Positions 8,197-16,410 are shown, counted from the stretch's first letter. The stretch is DNA of 64,000 nt from Shewanella algae (GCF_009183365.2 NZ_CP068230.1:3129001-3193000); one strand, 5' to 3'. Notes: generated from the sequence alone by a model not told the origin. Numbers and translations are program-made.

Positions 8197-8571
8197 TCAC
8201 TCACTATCTCCCAGCTCGGGGATCTGCCACAGGAACAACAACAGACAGACACAGCAAACGGCAAGTAAGAGTTTCACCCACCAAAGTGGCACCAAGGCAA
8301 TGCTGAGGGCAAAACTGGCACCACTGACCAAAAAAGCCCTTCGCTTTAATCCTTTACGCATCGCTTTACGGGAATGCCAATCGGCAAGAGGCTGGGCAAA
8401 CCAAGGATGACTGTGCAGCCAATCGTGTAGCCTTTCGCTGGAGCGGGCAAAACAAAAAGCGGCCAACAAAATAAAGGGAACCGTGGGCAGCACAGGCAAG
8501 ACAATGCCGAGTAATCCCATAGCCAGGCTCAAAATACCCGAGATTAAAAAGAAGCCTCTTTTGATAACCAT
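8197..8571 (-). CDS. ybaN: YbaN / DUF454 inner-membrane protein
   Basis: A 124-residue inner-membrane protein of unknown role. Two hydrophobic stretches form the N-terminal hairpin (ISGILSLAMGLLGIVLPVLP, then VPFILLAAFCFARSS), and another hydrophobic region lies near the C-terminus. The segment LHDWLHSHPWF is typical of DUF454. The ATG at 8571 is preferred: AGAGGA lies just upstream and family homology begins there. The frame stays open for 74 more codons upstream, but that part runs into a MITE and is not protein-coding. In E. coli ybaN also lies next to apt. Confidence 0.9.
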   Translation of the reverse strand: MVIKRGFFLISGILSLAMGLLGIVLPVLPTVPFILLAAFCFARSSERLHDWLHSHPWFAQPLADWHSRKAMRKGLKRRAFLVSGASFALSIALVPLWWVKLLLAVCCVCLLLFLWQIPELGDSE

Positions 8572-8603
8572 CCAATTTCCTCTGGAAAACCGGTCGCGCC
8601 TAA

Positions 8604-8881
8604 GGAAGGTGCGAATAAGTCCTCGTGGCCTTCTCTTTTGTAGAAAGTGGCTTGCACAGCAATTGGCGTTCAAGGCATCTGACTGAAGGCATGCCGGGGC
8701 CTGTCGAAGTCGGATAACGCAGAGAGCCGGTTGCTGTGAAAGCCCCAAAGGGCGTGGCTTACAGACCTGCCTGCTGTGTTCTGCTTCTTGCAAAGGACTA
8801 GGGCCATTTGCGGCGAACCACGCCTTTCATCCAGGTCCGTAAGCCGACGCAGAGCACACATGGGACTTGTTCGCACCTTCC
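8604..8881. mobile_element. IS5-type MITE, copy A
   Basis: A 278-bp non-autonomous element. The left end reads GGAAGGTGCGAATAAGTCC and the complement of the right end GGAAGGTGCGAACAAGTCCC, matching the terminal repeats of IS5-group elements. It is flanked by the 4-bp direct repeat CTAA (8600-8603 and 8882-8885), which fits the YTAR target of that group. There is no transposase gene. A second copy at 48203-48466 is nearly identical apart from a 14-base length difference near the left end. It lies 33 bases upstream of the ybaN start. Confidence 0.88.
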
Positions 8882-8885
8882 CTAA

Positions 8886-8909
8886 ACAAAAGCCACCGCT
8901 GAGGGTGGC
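8886..8909 (-). terminator. Terminator of the 39-residue membrane peptide gene
   Basis: Minus-strand stem GCCACC, loop CTCAGC, stem GGTGGC, followed by TTTTGT. The MITE target duplication begins immediately after the T tract. Confidence 0.75.
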
Positions 8910-8938
8910 CATTGTAGCAAAAGCTGGATCTTGCTGCT

Positions 8939-9058
8939 TCAGATCAATCCCGCGTGTTTCAGCCAAGACAGACTGGCAGGCAGTGTAGGTAACAGCATTA
9001 CCAGAATAAAACCAAGAAAATACAAAATATTGAATGGGTCTTTAAACGGCTGACTCAT
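8939..9058 (-). CDS. Predicted 39-residue membrane peptide
   Basis: A short frame starting MSQPFKDPFNILYFLGF and ending LSWLKHAGLI. It contains one clear membrane-spanning stretch (FLGFILVMLLPTLPASL, about residues 14-30). A good ribosome-binding site, AGAGGAG, lies six bases before the ATG, and a terminator follows the stop, so the unit looks like a real gene. I do not recognise a family. A CRP-like palindrome lies just upstream. Confidence 0.6.
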   Translation of the reverse strand: MSQPFKDPFNILYFLGFILVMLLPTLPASLSWLKHAGLI

Positions 9059-9090
9059 GACAGCTCCTCTACTTCTAGGGCCAGTGTGGG

Positions 9091-9106
9091 AGTGATCTCA
9101 ATCACA
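9091..9106. promoter_or_regulatory. Possible CRP site
   Basis: AGTGATCTCAATCACA matches nine of ten arm bases of TGTGA-N6-TCACA. It lies 33 bases before the 39-residue peptide start and overlaps a possible -35 (TTGAGA) paired with TAGAAG. This position would suit repression or an unusual activation geometry. Confidence 0.45.
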
Positions 9107-9249
9107 AAACCGCGCTATTCTAGCCCTTTCTCACGCCGATAAAAACCATGTTTTTTCAATGGGATTAGCCACTCCCTTGTATTAAGGCCGTACTCAGGCA
9201 TCAATGTCAGCCAAAGGGTCAGCCCAAGGCAAGTACAACTAAAATAAAC

Positions 9250-10038
9250 TCATGCCTGACAAGGTGTTGTGGCTTGGATGGCGGTTGTGGGTTGCTTACG
9301 AATAATGCCCAAGACCGCCAGCTCCGCCAAAGTAGTGAGCGCGCCCTGACAAAGCTGTTGCTCAGGAAACTGGGGAAATGTCTCTGCCAGCCAAGCAAGT
9401 AACCGGGTAAAACTCAGCGGCGTTTGCTGCAGTTTGGCCAACAGCTGCGCCGTCATGGGATTGAGCCTTAAAAAGCGCACCTCCTCTTCCCGGTCACGAT
9501 AGACACAGAAAAATACCGGGGTGGCCGCCACCGAATCCGGGCGGAAATCTGGGCTAATTCGGTCAACTTCGAACTGATATTGCGCCACTCTGGCGGTGAC
9601 GGCCAATTGCAGTTTTGCAGCCAGTTGCTCCAGCGCCTGGAGCTCGGTCGGCTCCAGCCAAGGCGCCGAACTGTCCACTGCCACAGATACCTGCAGTTCC
9701 AAGAGTTCATAATGTGCCAGCTCCAGCATAAAAGGCATGGCATCCAAAGCGCTTGCCTGTTCCCGGCACAGATAGTCGAGAAACTCGGCGGCAATATCGA
9801 TAAACAACGGGCTTTGACAATCATGGCGGGCAAAGAAATCCTTTACCAACGCCAACCACTGCGCCTCTGTATGCAACGACTTAAGAACCGGATAGGCATT
9901 GGAAACAAAGCCATTGACATTATTGAAAAAAAGCTCGCGATATACCCGCATGTGCCGTTCATCGGTGCCGGCCGGCAAAGGCATATCATCCCGCCGCAAA
10001 TAGGCAACAAAAGCCTGTTGTAATTGGGCCAAGGCCAT
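9250..10038 (-). CDS. bufC: DUF2063 protein, BufC/HvfC-type partner of the MNIO enzyme
   Basis: A 262-residue protein of the family that accompanies DUF692 enzymes and is thought to help them engage the precursor peptide. The N-terminal DUF2063 domain is recognisable (LQQAFVAYLRRDD, YRELFFNNVNGFVSNAYPVL, LAHYELLELQV), followed by a winged-helix-like C-terminal part. The ATG at 10038 is chosen because AGGAGA lies just before it and its A is also the last base of the preceding stop codon (TGATG), a sign of translational coupling with the DUF692 gene. Confidence 0.88.
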   Translation of the reverse strand: MALAQLQQAFVAYLRRDDMPLPAGTDERHMRVYRELFFNNVNGFVSNAYPVLKSLHTEAQWLALVKDFFARHDCQSPLFIDIAAEFLDYLCREQASALDAMPFMLELAHYELLELQVSVAVDSSAPWLEPTELQALEQLAAKLQLAVTARVAQYQFEVDRISPDFRPDSVAATPVFFCVYRDREEEVRFLRLNPMTAQLLAKLQQTPLSFTRLLAWLAETFPQFPEQQLCQGALTTLAELAVLGIIRKQPTTAIQATTPCQA

Positions 10039-10874
10039 CAAGCTCTCCTCTCTTGTGCAAATGCACCCAAGGCCCGGTGTTGCAGCGTGTCTATCTGCTT
10101 CAACTCCTGACACAAGACTTGGGTTTCGGGAATATTAAAGTCCCGCTCCAGCAAGGTGGGATGCACCCCGTGCAACCTATAGCACTCTGCCAGCAGTTGC
10201 CAGACAGGGTCGATAATATCGGCGCCATGGGTATCGATAATCAGATCTTCATCCTGCTGATAGTGACCGGCAATATGCAGGTAAGCGATGCGCTCACTGG
10301 GCATGGCAGCCAGAAAAGTCTTGGGGTCATAACCGTGATTAACTGAGTTGACATAGATGTTGTTGACATCCAGCAGCAGACGACAGTCAGCCTCTTCCAG
10401 CACGGCGCAGACAAACTCTTGCTCTGTCATCTCGGCACCAGGCGCGGCATAAAAGGACACATTTTCCAGAATAAGTGGCCGCTCCAGAATCGCCTCCACC
10501 TGTTTGACCCTGGCACTGACATGCCGTACAGCCTCATAAGTAAAAGGGATAGGCATAAGATCGTACATATGCCCATCGGCAGAGCAATAGCTTAAGTGTT
10601 CTGAATAGACATCTATCTGGTGCAAATCGAGAAAGCGCTTAATCTCCTTGATAAACGCCAGATCCAGCGGAGCTGGGCTACCGATAGAAAGACTGAGCCC
10701 ATGGCAGTAAAATGAATGCTTCTCGGTCAGTTGTCGAAACTGCTTGCCAAACTTACCCCCCAGGCGCATCCAATTTTCCGGCGCGACCTCGAAAAAATCG
10801 GCCTCCTTGGGTGCTGCCTGACAAAACTCGGCCAGCATCTCCCGCCTAAGCCCCAAACCGACACAGTTATTCAT
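10038..10874 (-). CDS. bufB: DUF692 multinuclear iron oxidative enzyme (BufB/HvfB type)
   Basis: A 278-residue TIM-barrel enzyme of the MNIO (DUF692) family. Members bind two or three iron ions and modify Cys residues of small peptides, producing oxazolone/thioamide or thiooxazole groups. Expected metal-ligand segments are visible in order: CHGLSLSIG, YSEHLSY, LENVSFY, DVNNIYVN, HIAGH, DTHG and LLERD. It lies between the Cys-rich peptide gene, which is probably its substrate, and the DUF2063 partner, whose start overlaps its stop by one base. The ribosome-binding site is weak, so expression may depend on the upstream peptide gene. Confidence 0.93.
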   Translation of the reverse strand: MNNCVGLGLRREMLAEFCQAAPKEADFFEVAPENWMRLGGKFGKQFRQLTEKHSFYCHGLSLSIGSPAPLDLAFIKEIKRFLDLHQIDVYSEHLSYCSADGHMYDLMPIPFTYEAVRHVSARVKQVEAILERPLILENVSFYAAPGAEMTEQEFVCAVLEEADCRLLLDVNNIYVNSVNHGYDPKTFLAAMPSERIAYLHIAGHYQQDEDLIIDTHGADIIDPVWQLLAECYRLHGVHPTLLERDFNIPETQVLCQELKQIDTLQHRALGAFAQERRA

Positions 10875-10902
10875 AAATAATTACCGCCTTTGTGGTTTCA
10901 GA

Positions 10903-10921
10903 CAGGGCGCAATGCGCCCTG
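10903..10921 (-). other. Intercistronic hairpin between bufA and bufB
   Basis: A perfect nine-base-pair inverted repeat around a single central base (CAGGGCGCA/TGCGCCCTG) lies in the 59-base gap after the peptide gene. No U tract follows. It could protect the peptide mRNA or partly reduce readthrough, giving more peptide than enzyme. Confidence 0.6.
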
Positions 10922-10933
10922 CACTATTCAGCT

Positions 10934-11386
10934 TCAGTGGTTACTACCGCACTTGGCTTCACCACACTTGCCTTCTTTGACCTTATTGGCTTCGGCTTTG
11001 GCTTTACCCTCGGCGGAATGCTTCATTCCTTCGCCACACTTGCCTTCACCGCACTTTCCTTCTGCGGCTTTTTTCATGCCTTCACCACACTTGCCCTCGG
11101 CGGCCTTATTCATGCCCTCACCACATTTGCCTTCGGCAGCTTTCTTCATCCCTTCGCCACACTTGCCTTCGCCGCATTTACCCTCACGGCCCTTGTGCTC
11201 GGCTTCTTTGGCTTTCTTATCACCACATTTACCTTCGCCGCATTTGCCTTCATTACCAACCAATTGATAACCGGCTTCCATTGCCTGAAAACCGAAAGCA
11301 CTGGCCTGGGCCTCTGCCGCGACGGTGGAACCTGCGATAACCATACCCAAAGCGGCTGCTACTGTAGTTGTCTTGACTGTCTTCAT
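10934..11386 (-). CDS. bufA: Bufferin-like secreted precursor peptide with ten KCG motifs
   Basis: A 150-residue precursor. It starts with a Sec signal peptide (MKTVKTTTVAAALGMVIAG, cleavage probably near AEAQA). After a short spacer come nine EGKCG motifs and one EAKCG; all ten Cys of the protein are inside these motifs. The spacers are Lys/Ala/Glu-rich, with GMKKAA repeated three times with small changes. EGKCG is the known target motif of HvfB/BufB enzymes. The mature product is probably exported and binds copper. AGGAAAG precedes the start. No family name beyond the bufferin/HvfA group is certain. Confidence 0.9.
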   Translation of the reverse strand: MKTVKTTTVAAALGMVIAGSTVAAEAQASAFGFQAMEAGYQLVGNEGKCGEGKCGDKKAKEAEHKGREGKCGEGKCGEGMKKAAEGKCGEGMNKAAEGKCGEGMKKAAEGKCGEGKCGEGMKHSAEGKAKAEANKVKEGKCGEAKCGSNH

Positions 11387-11616
11387 TGTCTTTCCTGCCT
11401 GTTGCTCATAGAGTTGTTACGAGTGACCGGCCTCAATTGCCGGCTTGCAATATCAGACCCGGGGACAGCAGAATCTATTTCACATTTTCAACCGCGGATC
11501 ACAGTTTTTACCTAAAACCCCATGTAGGGATACATGAGTAAAATAGCAAATGCCGATAAGATCAAGCTGTTAACAGTTAGATCTCTCGAATAATCCTGTG
11601 CCTTTTAAGCTGTCGA

Positions 11617-11645
11617 TTGGTGCCGGATGGGATTTAAGGTAGAAT
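11617..11645 (+). promoter_or_regulatory. Sigma-70 promoter of dusC
   Basis: TTGGTG, a 17-base spacer and TAGAAT. Transcription would begin near 11652. This supports the GTG at 11680 as translation start rather than the ATG at 11644, which overlaps the -10 element. Confidence 0.6.
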
Positions 11646-11679
11646 GCGCCACTTTCTATTTCAGCCAGGCCTTAAACAC

Positions 11680-12633
11680 GTGCGTATTATTCTCGCCCCT
11701 ATGGAGGGGGTTGTTGACAATCTGATGCGGGAACTGCTCTCTGCAATTAATCCTTATGATCTGATGGTCACAGAGTTTGTACGTGTGGTGGATCAACTTT
11801 TGCCTGAAAAAGTCTTCCATCGCCTCTGCCCCGAACTGCTGCAGGGCGGCATGACTCTCAGTGGTACGCCAGTCAGGGTACAGCTTTTAGGGCAGGAGCC
11901 AGGTTGGATGGCTGAAAACGCCTTGAGGGCAATAGAACTCGGCTCCCAAGGGGTAGATGCCAACTTTGGTTGTCCGGCCAAGATGGTCAACCGCAGCAAG
12001 GGCGGTGCTGTGTTACTCCAGTATCCGGAGCAGATCCATAAGATAGTCAAAGCCATGCGGCAGGCGGTTCCTGCACCTCATGCGGTGACCGCCAAAATTC
12101 GCCTGGGGTTCGAAGACAAGAGCCTGTTTATGGAAAACGCGCTGGCGATTTATGAAGCCGGCGCCACTGAGTTGGCTGTCCATGCCCGCAGTAAAAAAGA
12201 CGGTTACCGTCCACCCGCCTATTGGGAATATATCACTGAGATCCGTGAAAAACTGGCCATTCCCGTGATCGCCAACGGCGAGATTTGGAACCGGGAAGAT
12301 GCCCTGCGCTGCATGGAAGTAACGGGTTGCGACAGTATCATGGTGGGCCGCGGCGCCATCTCTCTGCCCAATTTGGCGGATCACATCAAAAACGGCGCCA
12401 TGCAATACAGCTGGCAACAGACCCTGGCACTGCTGATGAGTTACAGCCAGAAAGAGCTCAGCGGCCGCAAGAGTTGCTACTACCCGGCACGGATCAAACA
12501 GTGGTTCAGCTACCTCAATCGCCAGTATCCACAGGCCGATACCCTGTTCAGGGAGCTCAGGGTACACAAGCAAACCGACGACATAGTGGCCACTCTCAGC
12601 CGAGCTCATCGCGAAATAGATGACAAGATGTGA
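11680..12633 (+). CDS. dusC: tRNA-dihydrouridine synthase C
   Basis: Flavoenzyme reducing a uridine in the tRNA D-loop to dihydrouridine. The 317-residue length matches DusC. Visible segments: LAPMEGVVDNLMRELL at the N-terminus (FMN site), TEFVRVVDQLLP, NFGCPAKMVNRSKGGA with the catalytic Cys near residue 98, HARSKKDGYRPPAYW and GRGAISLPNL. The start is taken as GTG 11680, because DusC proteins begin right before LAPMEG and the probable promoter overlaps the earlier ATG. It is followed after 126 bases by the DksA-like gene. Confidence 0.93.
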   Translation: MRIILAPMEGVVDNLMRELLSAINPYDLMVTEFVRVVDQLLPEKVFHRLCPELLQGGMTLSGTPVRVQLLGQEPGWMAENALRAIELGSQGVDANFGCPAKMVNRSKGGAVLLQYPEQIHKIVKAMRQAVPAPHAVTAKIRLGFEDKSLFMENALAIYEAGATELAVHARSKKDGYRPPAYWEYITEIREKLAIPVIANGEIWNREDALRCMEVTGCDSIMVGRGAISLPNLADHIKNGAMQYSWQQTLALLMSYSQKELSGRKSCYYPARIKQWFSYLNRQYPQADTLFRELRVHKQTDDIVATLSRAHREIDDKM

Positions 12634-12681
12634 GCAATTCTGACAAATTAGCGCCTTAACGACAGAAAATGTCACCCAGAT

Positions 12682-12722
12682 TTGATCTTTATCATAGTGA
12701 CATTGACCCGGCTGTTTAGACT
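12682..12722 (+). promoter_or_regulatory. FNR/EtrA-type class II promoter
   Basis: TTGAT-CTTT-ATCAT (12682-12695) matches nine of ten bases of the FNR box TTGAT-N4-ATCAA. A -10 element TAGACT follows at 12717-12722, placing the start near 12729, so the box is centred about 41 bases upstream, as in FNR-activated promoters. Confidence 0.6.
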
Positions 12723-12759
12723 AAATGACCGTAGACTCAATCTTTACAGGCAATTATCA

Positions 12760-13101
12760 GTGAGCAGCTCCCATATCAGACAAGCATTGTCGGCGTTAGA
12801 AATCGATCTCAGGAAAGAGATAATGGTGCTCGGACCCCACTGGGATCCCCAGATGTCACTCAGTGATCTGATTGAAACCATGATTCAGGCCGATCTTTGC
12901 AAACATCCTCTCTACCACAGACTATTGAGACTGGATGCCGCCCTCTGCCAACTGGATTTAGGGCTTTATGGCCTTTGTGCAGACTGTGAAGCTGAAATCG
13001 AAGCATATCGGCTCGACAGAGATCCGACCGAGCAGCGTTGTGAACGTTGCCATGAGCAATATAAACACGAACACAGACAAGAATTGCGATTGAATCACTG
13101 A
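12760..13101 (+). CDS. DksA/TraR-type C4 zinc-finger protein
   Basis: A 113-residue protein if the GTG at 12760 is used. A four-Cys zinc finger lies near the C-terminus: CADCEAEIEAYRL then CERCHEQYKHE. The N-terminal half is predicted helical, a short version of the DksA coiled coil. DksA-family proteins enter the RNA polymerase secondary channel and alter promoter response to ppGpp; whether this one does is inference. An earlier in-frame ATG at 12682 falls inside the FNR-like box and is rejected. A terminator follows. Confidence 0.78.
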   Translation: MSSSHIRQALSALEIDLRKEIMVLGPHWDPQMSLSDLIETMIQADLCKHPLYHRLLRLDAALCQLDLGLYGLCADCEAEIEAYRLDRDPTEQRCERCHEQYKHEHRQELRLNH

Positions 13102-13124
13102 TTGATCAATCAAGAGCGATGAAG

Positions 13125-13148
13125 GCAACCTCAAGGGTTGCTTTTTTT
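13125..13148 (+). terminator. Terminator of the DksA-like gene
   Basis: Stem GCAACC, loop TCAAG, stem GGTTGC, followed by TTTTTTT. Confidence 0.88.
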
Positions 13149-13258
13149 ATGACTATCGTAAAACTCCGCTCTTTCTTTGCGCGTATGTCCTCGGCTCCTG
13201 ACAGACAAGCTTTTATTCGGATAAACGGAACCCCCAGCCTAGTTGGGGGGCTCTATAC

Positions 13259-13285
13259 AAAAAAGCCCCGCCAAAATGGCGGGGC
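13259..13285 (-). terminator. Terminator of the first TonB-dependent receptor gene
   Basis: Minus-strand stem GCCCCGCCA, three-base loop, stem TGGCGGGGC, followed by TTTTTT. A second hairpin of CCCCC/GGGGG lies about 25 bases further on (13231-13250). Confidence 0.88.
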
Positions 13286-13313
13286 TGAGCCGTAAGGGAG
13301 AATCGGCGTTTTA

Positions 13314-15965
13314 TCAGAACTTCTGATTAATGGTTACAAACCAGGTGCGACCCAGTACGTCGTACAGACCTGTGTTGACATCACGATAGTCAGCATAGTT
13401 GTACCAGGTTGGTGCTTCCTCATCGAAGGCGTTATTCACACCCAAGGTGATGGAACCATTCCAGTCGTGGGCGTAGCTTACCTGGACGTTGTGCTTGAAG
13501 TAGCTTGGTACGTTGATTAGGTATTCGTTGTTGTATTCAACAGCTCCTGAATCCTGGCCACCTATATAGTAGGTAGTCCAAGCTGCACTCCAGTTATCAC
13601 GACTCCAGTTGATTGACGCACTGCCACGCCATTCAGGCTTGTCCTGCAGACCTGCTTCATCGAAGAAGTCAGACTCGGCATCGGCCTTGGTCTTATATTC
13701 CAGTACATGAGTCATTTCCAACTTCAGACGGAAATCACCGAAATCAGTTTCCTGGTTGTAGCTGGTGACAAAGTCAATCCCGGAAGTTTCCAGCGCACTC
13801 AAGTTACGATACTGGCTGTGAATGGTCTCAATCTTGCCATCGCTGCCACGAATGATATAAGGCGAACCACCATTGGCTTCTTCTTCACGGATCAGATCCG
13901 CAACATCGACCACTTCAATCTTGCTGTCGTAGCTGATGTCATAGTAAGAGGTTTCAATACTCCAATCGTCAGTCACGTTCCAGACGAAGCCCAGGGTCAA
14001 GGACTCACCCTCTTCCGCTTTCAGATCCGGGTTACCGCCATAGAAGGTCTTATATTGGTTACTTGGGCTACAGTAGTTTTCATCGGCCCCGGGGTTGGCA
14101 CTACACCAGACAGTATCCAGGGTACGTTCAAAACTCAGCGCTTCACCGGAGAACATCTCACCCATATTAGGGGCACGGAAAGACTCACCCCAGCTGGCAC
14201 GCAGCAACAGAGAGTCAACCGGACGCCAGCTCGCAGAGAACTTGGGCACAACTGAATCGAAGGTTGAAGAGGCAAAGCCGGAAGCTATGTTACCTTCCTG
14301 CTCATAGCGCTCATAACGAACTGCAGCGGACAGATCCACATTGTATGGCAGCGAAGATTGCAGTTCCAAATAGCCAGAACTGCGATCCCGGGTTGCATCA
14401 ACATCGTCGCCACCCGAACCACCGGAGATAATACCGGCAGCAGATTGCGGGTCACTCAGCTGCACAAACTCAATCATCTCATACTCGGCACCGACAACAG
14501 CGGCCAAAGTAATACCGTTGCCTTCATACAGCATGCCGGACAACAGACCATCAAATTGGGTGCTGTTAAATTGCGCCTGATACACACCGGTATGGGCCGC
14601 TTGACCATAGAGATCAGCCATCTGCGCATCCCAATCTTCATAGCTCATGCCTGTGGTGTTGAAGACATCATAGTTGCCTGTGTTGATCAGGTCCTGAACG
14701 ATATTGTCGTTGATCAGGTTGTAGTTGAATGAGTCAGTGGTTGAACGTGTATGCTGGGCATTGATTTCCCAATCGATACCGTTACCCACATCCCAATAAC
14801 CTACCAACCCGGCCAGGAAGTCGATTGAGTTGGTTTCAGTGGTAGTGTCACGCTCACCAATCTGTACCGAACGCATACGGATCTCAGTGATATCTGTGCC
14901 CAATGGGTTCATTGGGTTGTCCGCAGCCATGGTTGGGGCGTTGGTTGATACCGGGGTGCCCGCGTAACGGGTATTGGTTTCACTCAGACTGGCAGAAGCG
15001 CGGCCACGGAACTGTATGTCGTCAGTCAGCTGGTAATTGAAGTTAGACAGAATACTGTTGCGGTTCACATTACCAAACAGCTTGGTCACCTTACCAAAGT
15101 CATAGTAACAGGTTCCGGCATTGGCGCCGTCGGTACCATCAATAACATTCGGTGCCTGGGAGCAAAGCTCGCTATTGGTATAATTGGCCGATTTACCATC
15201 GGCGCCAATATAGGTAGCTCTTGGGATCACACTATAGGAGCTGATGCCGTTCCAGCTAGGATCATCAAAGCGCCAAACATCTTTATCGTACACAGAGGTA
15301 GTATCGTAATGCTCGAACGTCAGGGTGATATTGCCCTTATCTGTGCTAAAACCGGCCGCTACAGAGAAACGTGAAGAATCGCCGCCTTCCACATCAGGTG
15401 ATTCACCGGTGTAGTTCAGCTCAACACCTTCAAAGTCTTTCTTGGTAATGATGTTAATTACCCCGGCAACCGCATCCGAGCCGTAAACTGCAGAGGCGCC
15501 GTCACGCAGAATTTCGATTCGCTCAACAATCGCCATTGGGATGCTGGAAGTATCGGCAACGGTTCCTGAGCTTGAGCTGGTACCCGGCATACGGCGACCA
15601 TCGAGCAGGATCAAGGTTGCCTGAGAACCCAGACCACGTAAATCCACATCACTGGTGGCACTGGCCCCGGCACCATAGCCGGACATGCCACGCCAGGAAC
15701 CAAAGCTGTTGATACTGGAGTTATTCAATACATCGGCAACCGAGGTTTCCCCGGTAACCTTAAGATCGGCTGCTGTGATAACAGTAACAGGTGAAGCGGT
15801 TTCCATATCCACTTGTTTGATACGTGAACCAGTTACTTCAATACGCTCGACTTTGCCTTCTTTTGCTTCTTCAGCGGTTGCATATCCGCTGAAAGCTATT
15901 CCCGTAACTGCCGCAGCAAGTAAACCGCGACGAACTGCCTTTGCAGTTAAACTGATGGAACTCAT
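13314..15965 (-). CDS. TonB-dependent outer-membrane receptor 1
   Basis: An 883-residue outer-membrane transporter that takes up a ligand using TonB energy. It has a signal peptide (residues 1-31, ending YATA), a TonB box (VERIEVTGSRIK, about 38-49), a plug domain with DVDLRGLGSQATLILLDGRRMPG and RIEILRDGASAVYGSDAVAGVINIIT, and a 22-strand barrel ending in aromatic RTWFVTINQKF. AGGGAGA precedes the ATG. The substrate cannot be read from sequence; the GSRIK subgroup of Shewanella and Alteromonas often handles peptides or sugars. It is a paralogue of the next gene but has its own terminator. Confidence 0.93.
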   Translation of the reverse strand: MSSISLTAKAVRRGLLAAAVTGIAFSGYATAEEAKEGKVERIEVTGSRIKQVDMETASPVTVITAADLKVTGETSVADVLNNSSINSFGSWRGMSGYGAGASATSDVDLRGLGSQATLILLDGRRMPGTSSSSGTVADTSSIPMAIVERIEILRDGASAVYGSDAVAGVINIITKKDFEGVELNYTGESPDVEGGDSSRFSVAAGFSTDKGNITLTFEHYDTTSVYDKDVWRFDDPSWNGISSYSVIPRATYIGADGKSANYTNSELCSQAPNVIDGTDGANAGTCYYDFGKVTKLFGNVNRNSILSNFNYQLTDDIQFRGRASASLSETNTRYAGTPVSTNAPTMAADNPMNPLGTDITEIRMRSVQIGERDTTTETNSIDFLAGLVGYWDVGNGIDWEINAQHTRSTTDSFNYNLINDNIVQDLINTGNYDVFNTTGMSYEDWDAQMADLYGQAAHTGVYQAQFNSTQFDGLLSGMLYEGNGITLAAVVGAEYEMIEFVQLSDPQSAAGIISGGSGGDDVDATRDRSSGYLELQSSLPYNVDLSAAVRYERYEQEGNIASGFASSTFDSVVPKFSASWRPVDSLLLRASWGESFRAPNMGEMFSGEALSFERTLDTVWCSANPGADENYCSPSNQYKTFYGGNPDLKAEEGESLTLGFVWNVTDDWSIETSYYDISYDSKIEVVDVADLIREEEANGGSPYIIRGSDGKIETIHSQYRNLSALETSGIDFVTSYNQETDFGDFRLKLEMTHVLEYKTKADAESDFFDEAGLQDKPEWRGSASINWSRDNWSAAWTTYYIGGQDSGAVEYNNEYLINVPSYFKHNVQVSYAHDWNGSITLGVNNAFDEEAPTWYNYADYRDVNTGLYDVLGRTWFVTINQKF

Positions 15966-16366
15966 ACTTGTCTCCCTGATGTTTCTTTCTGCAAGAAATA
16001 TCTGATTATTTTTGTTTTAAACATTGCAAACAAATTGCAACACTCACAAAGATACTCCACAAATAAAACAATGCGGTCAACAAACAAAACACAAAAACAA
16101 CCAATGGGTAACCAATTGATACAAATAAATAGAGTGAAACTGCCAATGGAACTAAAAAACATCTATAAATCAAACTATTAAAACAGAAACACACAATTGA
16201 TACATATTGAAAACAATGTTTTTATTAAGTTTAAAATTACCTGTATTTTAATATTCAAGAAACAATAATCTCGTAGCAAAAAGTCACAACGAACCAGAAT
16301 AAACACTTAGAAAACACCTGAATCAATATGTATCCAACATCATTTTCCCTTTGTTTATTTTAGGCA
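15966..16366. other. AT-rich intergenic region upstream of receptor 1
   Basis: About 400 bases rich in A and T between the two receptor genes. It must hold the promoter of receptor 1, but I see no convincing -35/-10 pair, operator or small gene. Short frames on the minus strand are low-complexity Leu/Phe/Cys-rich and lack ribosome-binding sites. Confidence 0.5.
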
Positions 16367-16394
16367 TAAAAAACCGGCTTATTAAGCCGGTTTT
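16367..16394 (-). terminator. Terminator of the second TonB-dependent receptor gene
   Basis: Minus-strand stem AAAACCGGCTTA, short loop, stem TAAGCCGGTTTT followed by TTATG. It is nearly palindromic, so it could work in both directions. Confidence 0.85.
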
Positions 16395-16410
16395 CAAGGT
16401 TTGAATACTA

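Noticed and set aside
8670..8966. Minus-strand frame through MITE copy A, with a similar frame at 48255-48461 in copy B
   Set aside because: The similarity is explained by the two copies being the same repeat element. There is no ribosome-binding site and the frames run through the terminal repeats.
10950..11250. Short regularly spaced repeats resembling a CRISPR array
   Set aside because: The repeats are in-frame KCG and GMKKAA codons of the bufferin gene; spacers are not unique 30-base units and no cas gene is present.
11644..11679. Twelve-residue N-terminal extension of DusC
   Set aside because: The ATG overlaps the probable -10 element; DusC proteins normally begin just before LAPMEG.
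12682..12759. N-terminal extension of the DksA-like protein from ATG 12682
   Set aside because: The segment overlaps an FNR-type box and -10 element and is hydrophobic, unlike DksA-family N-termini.
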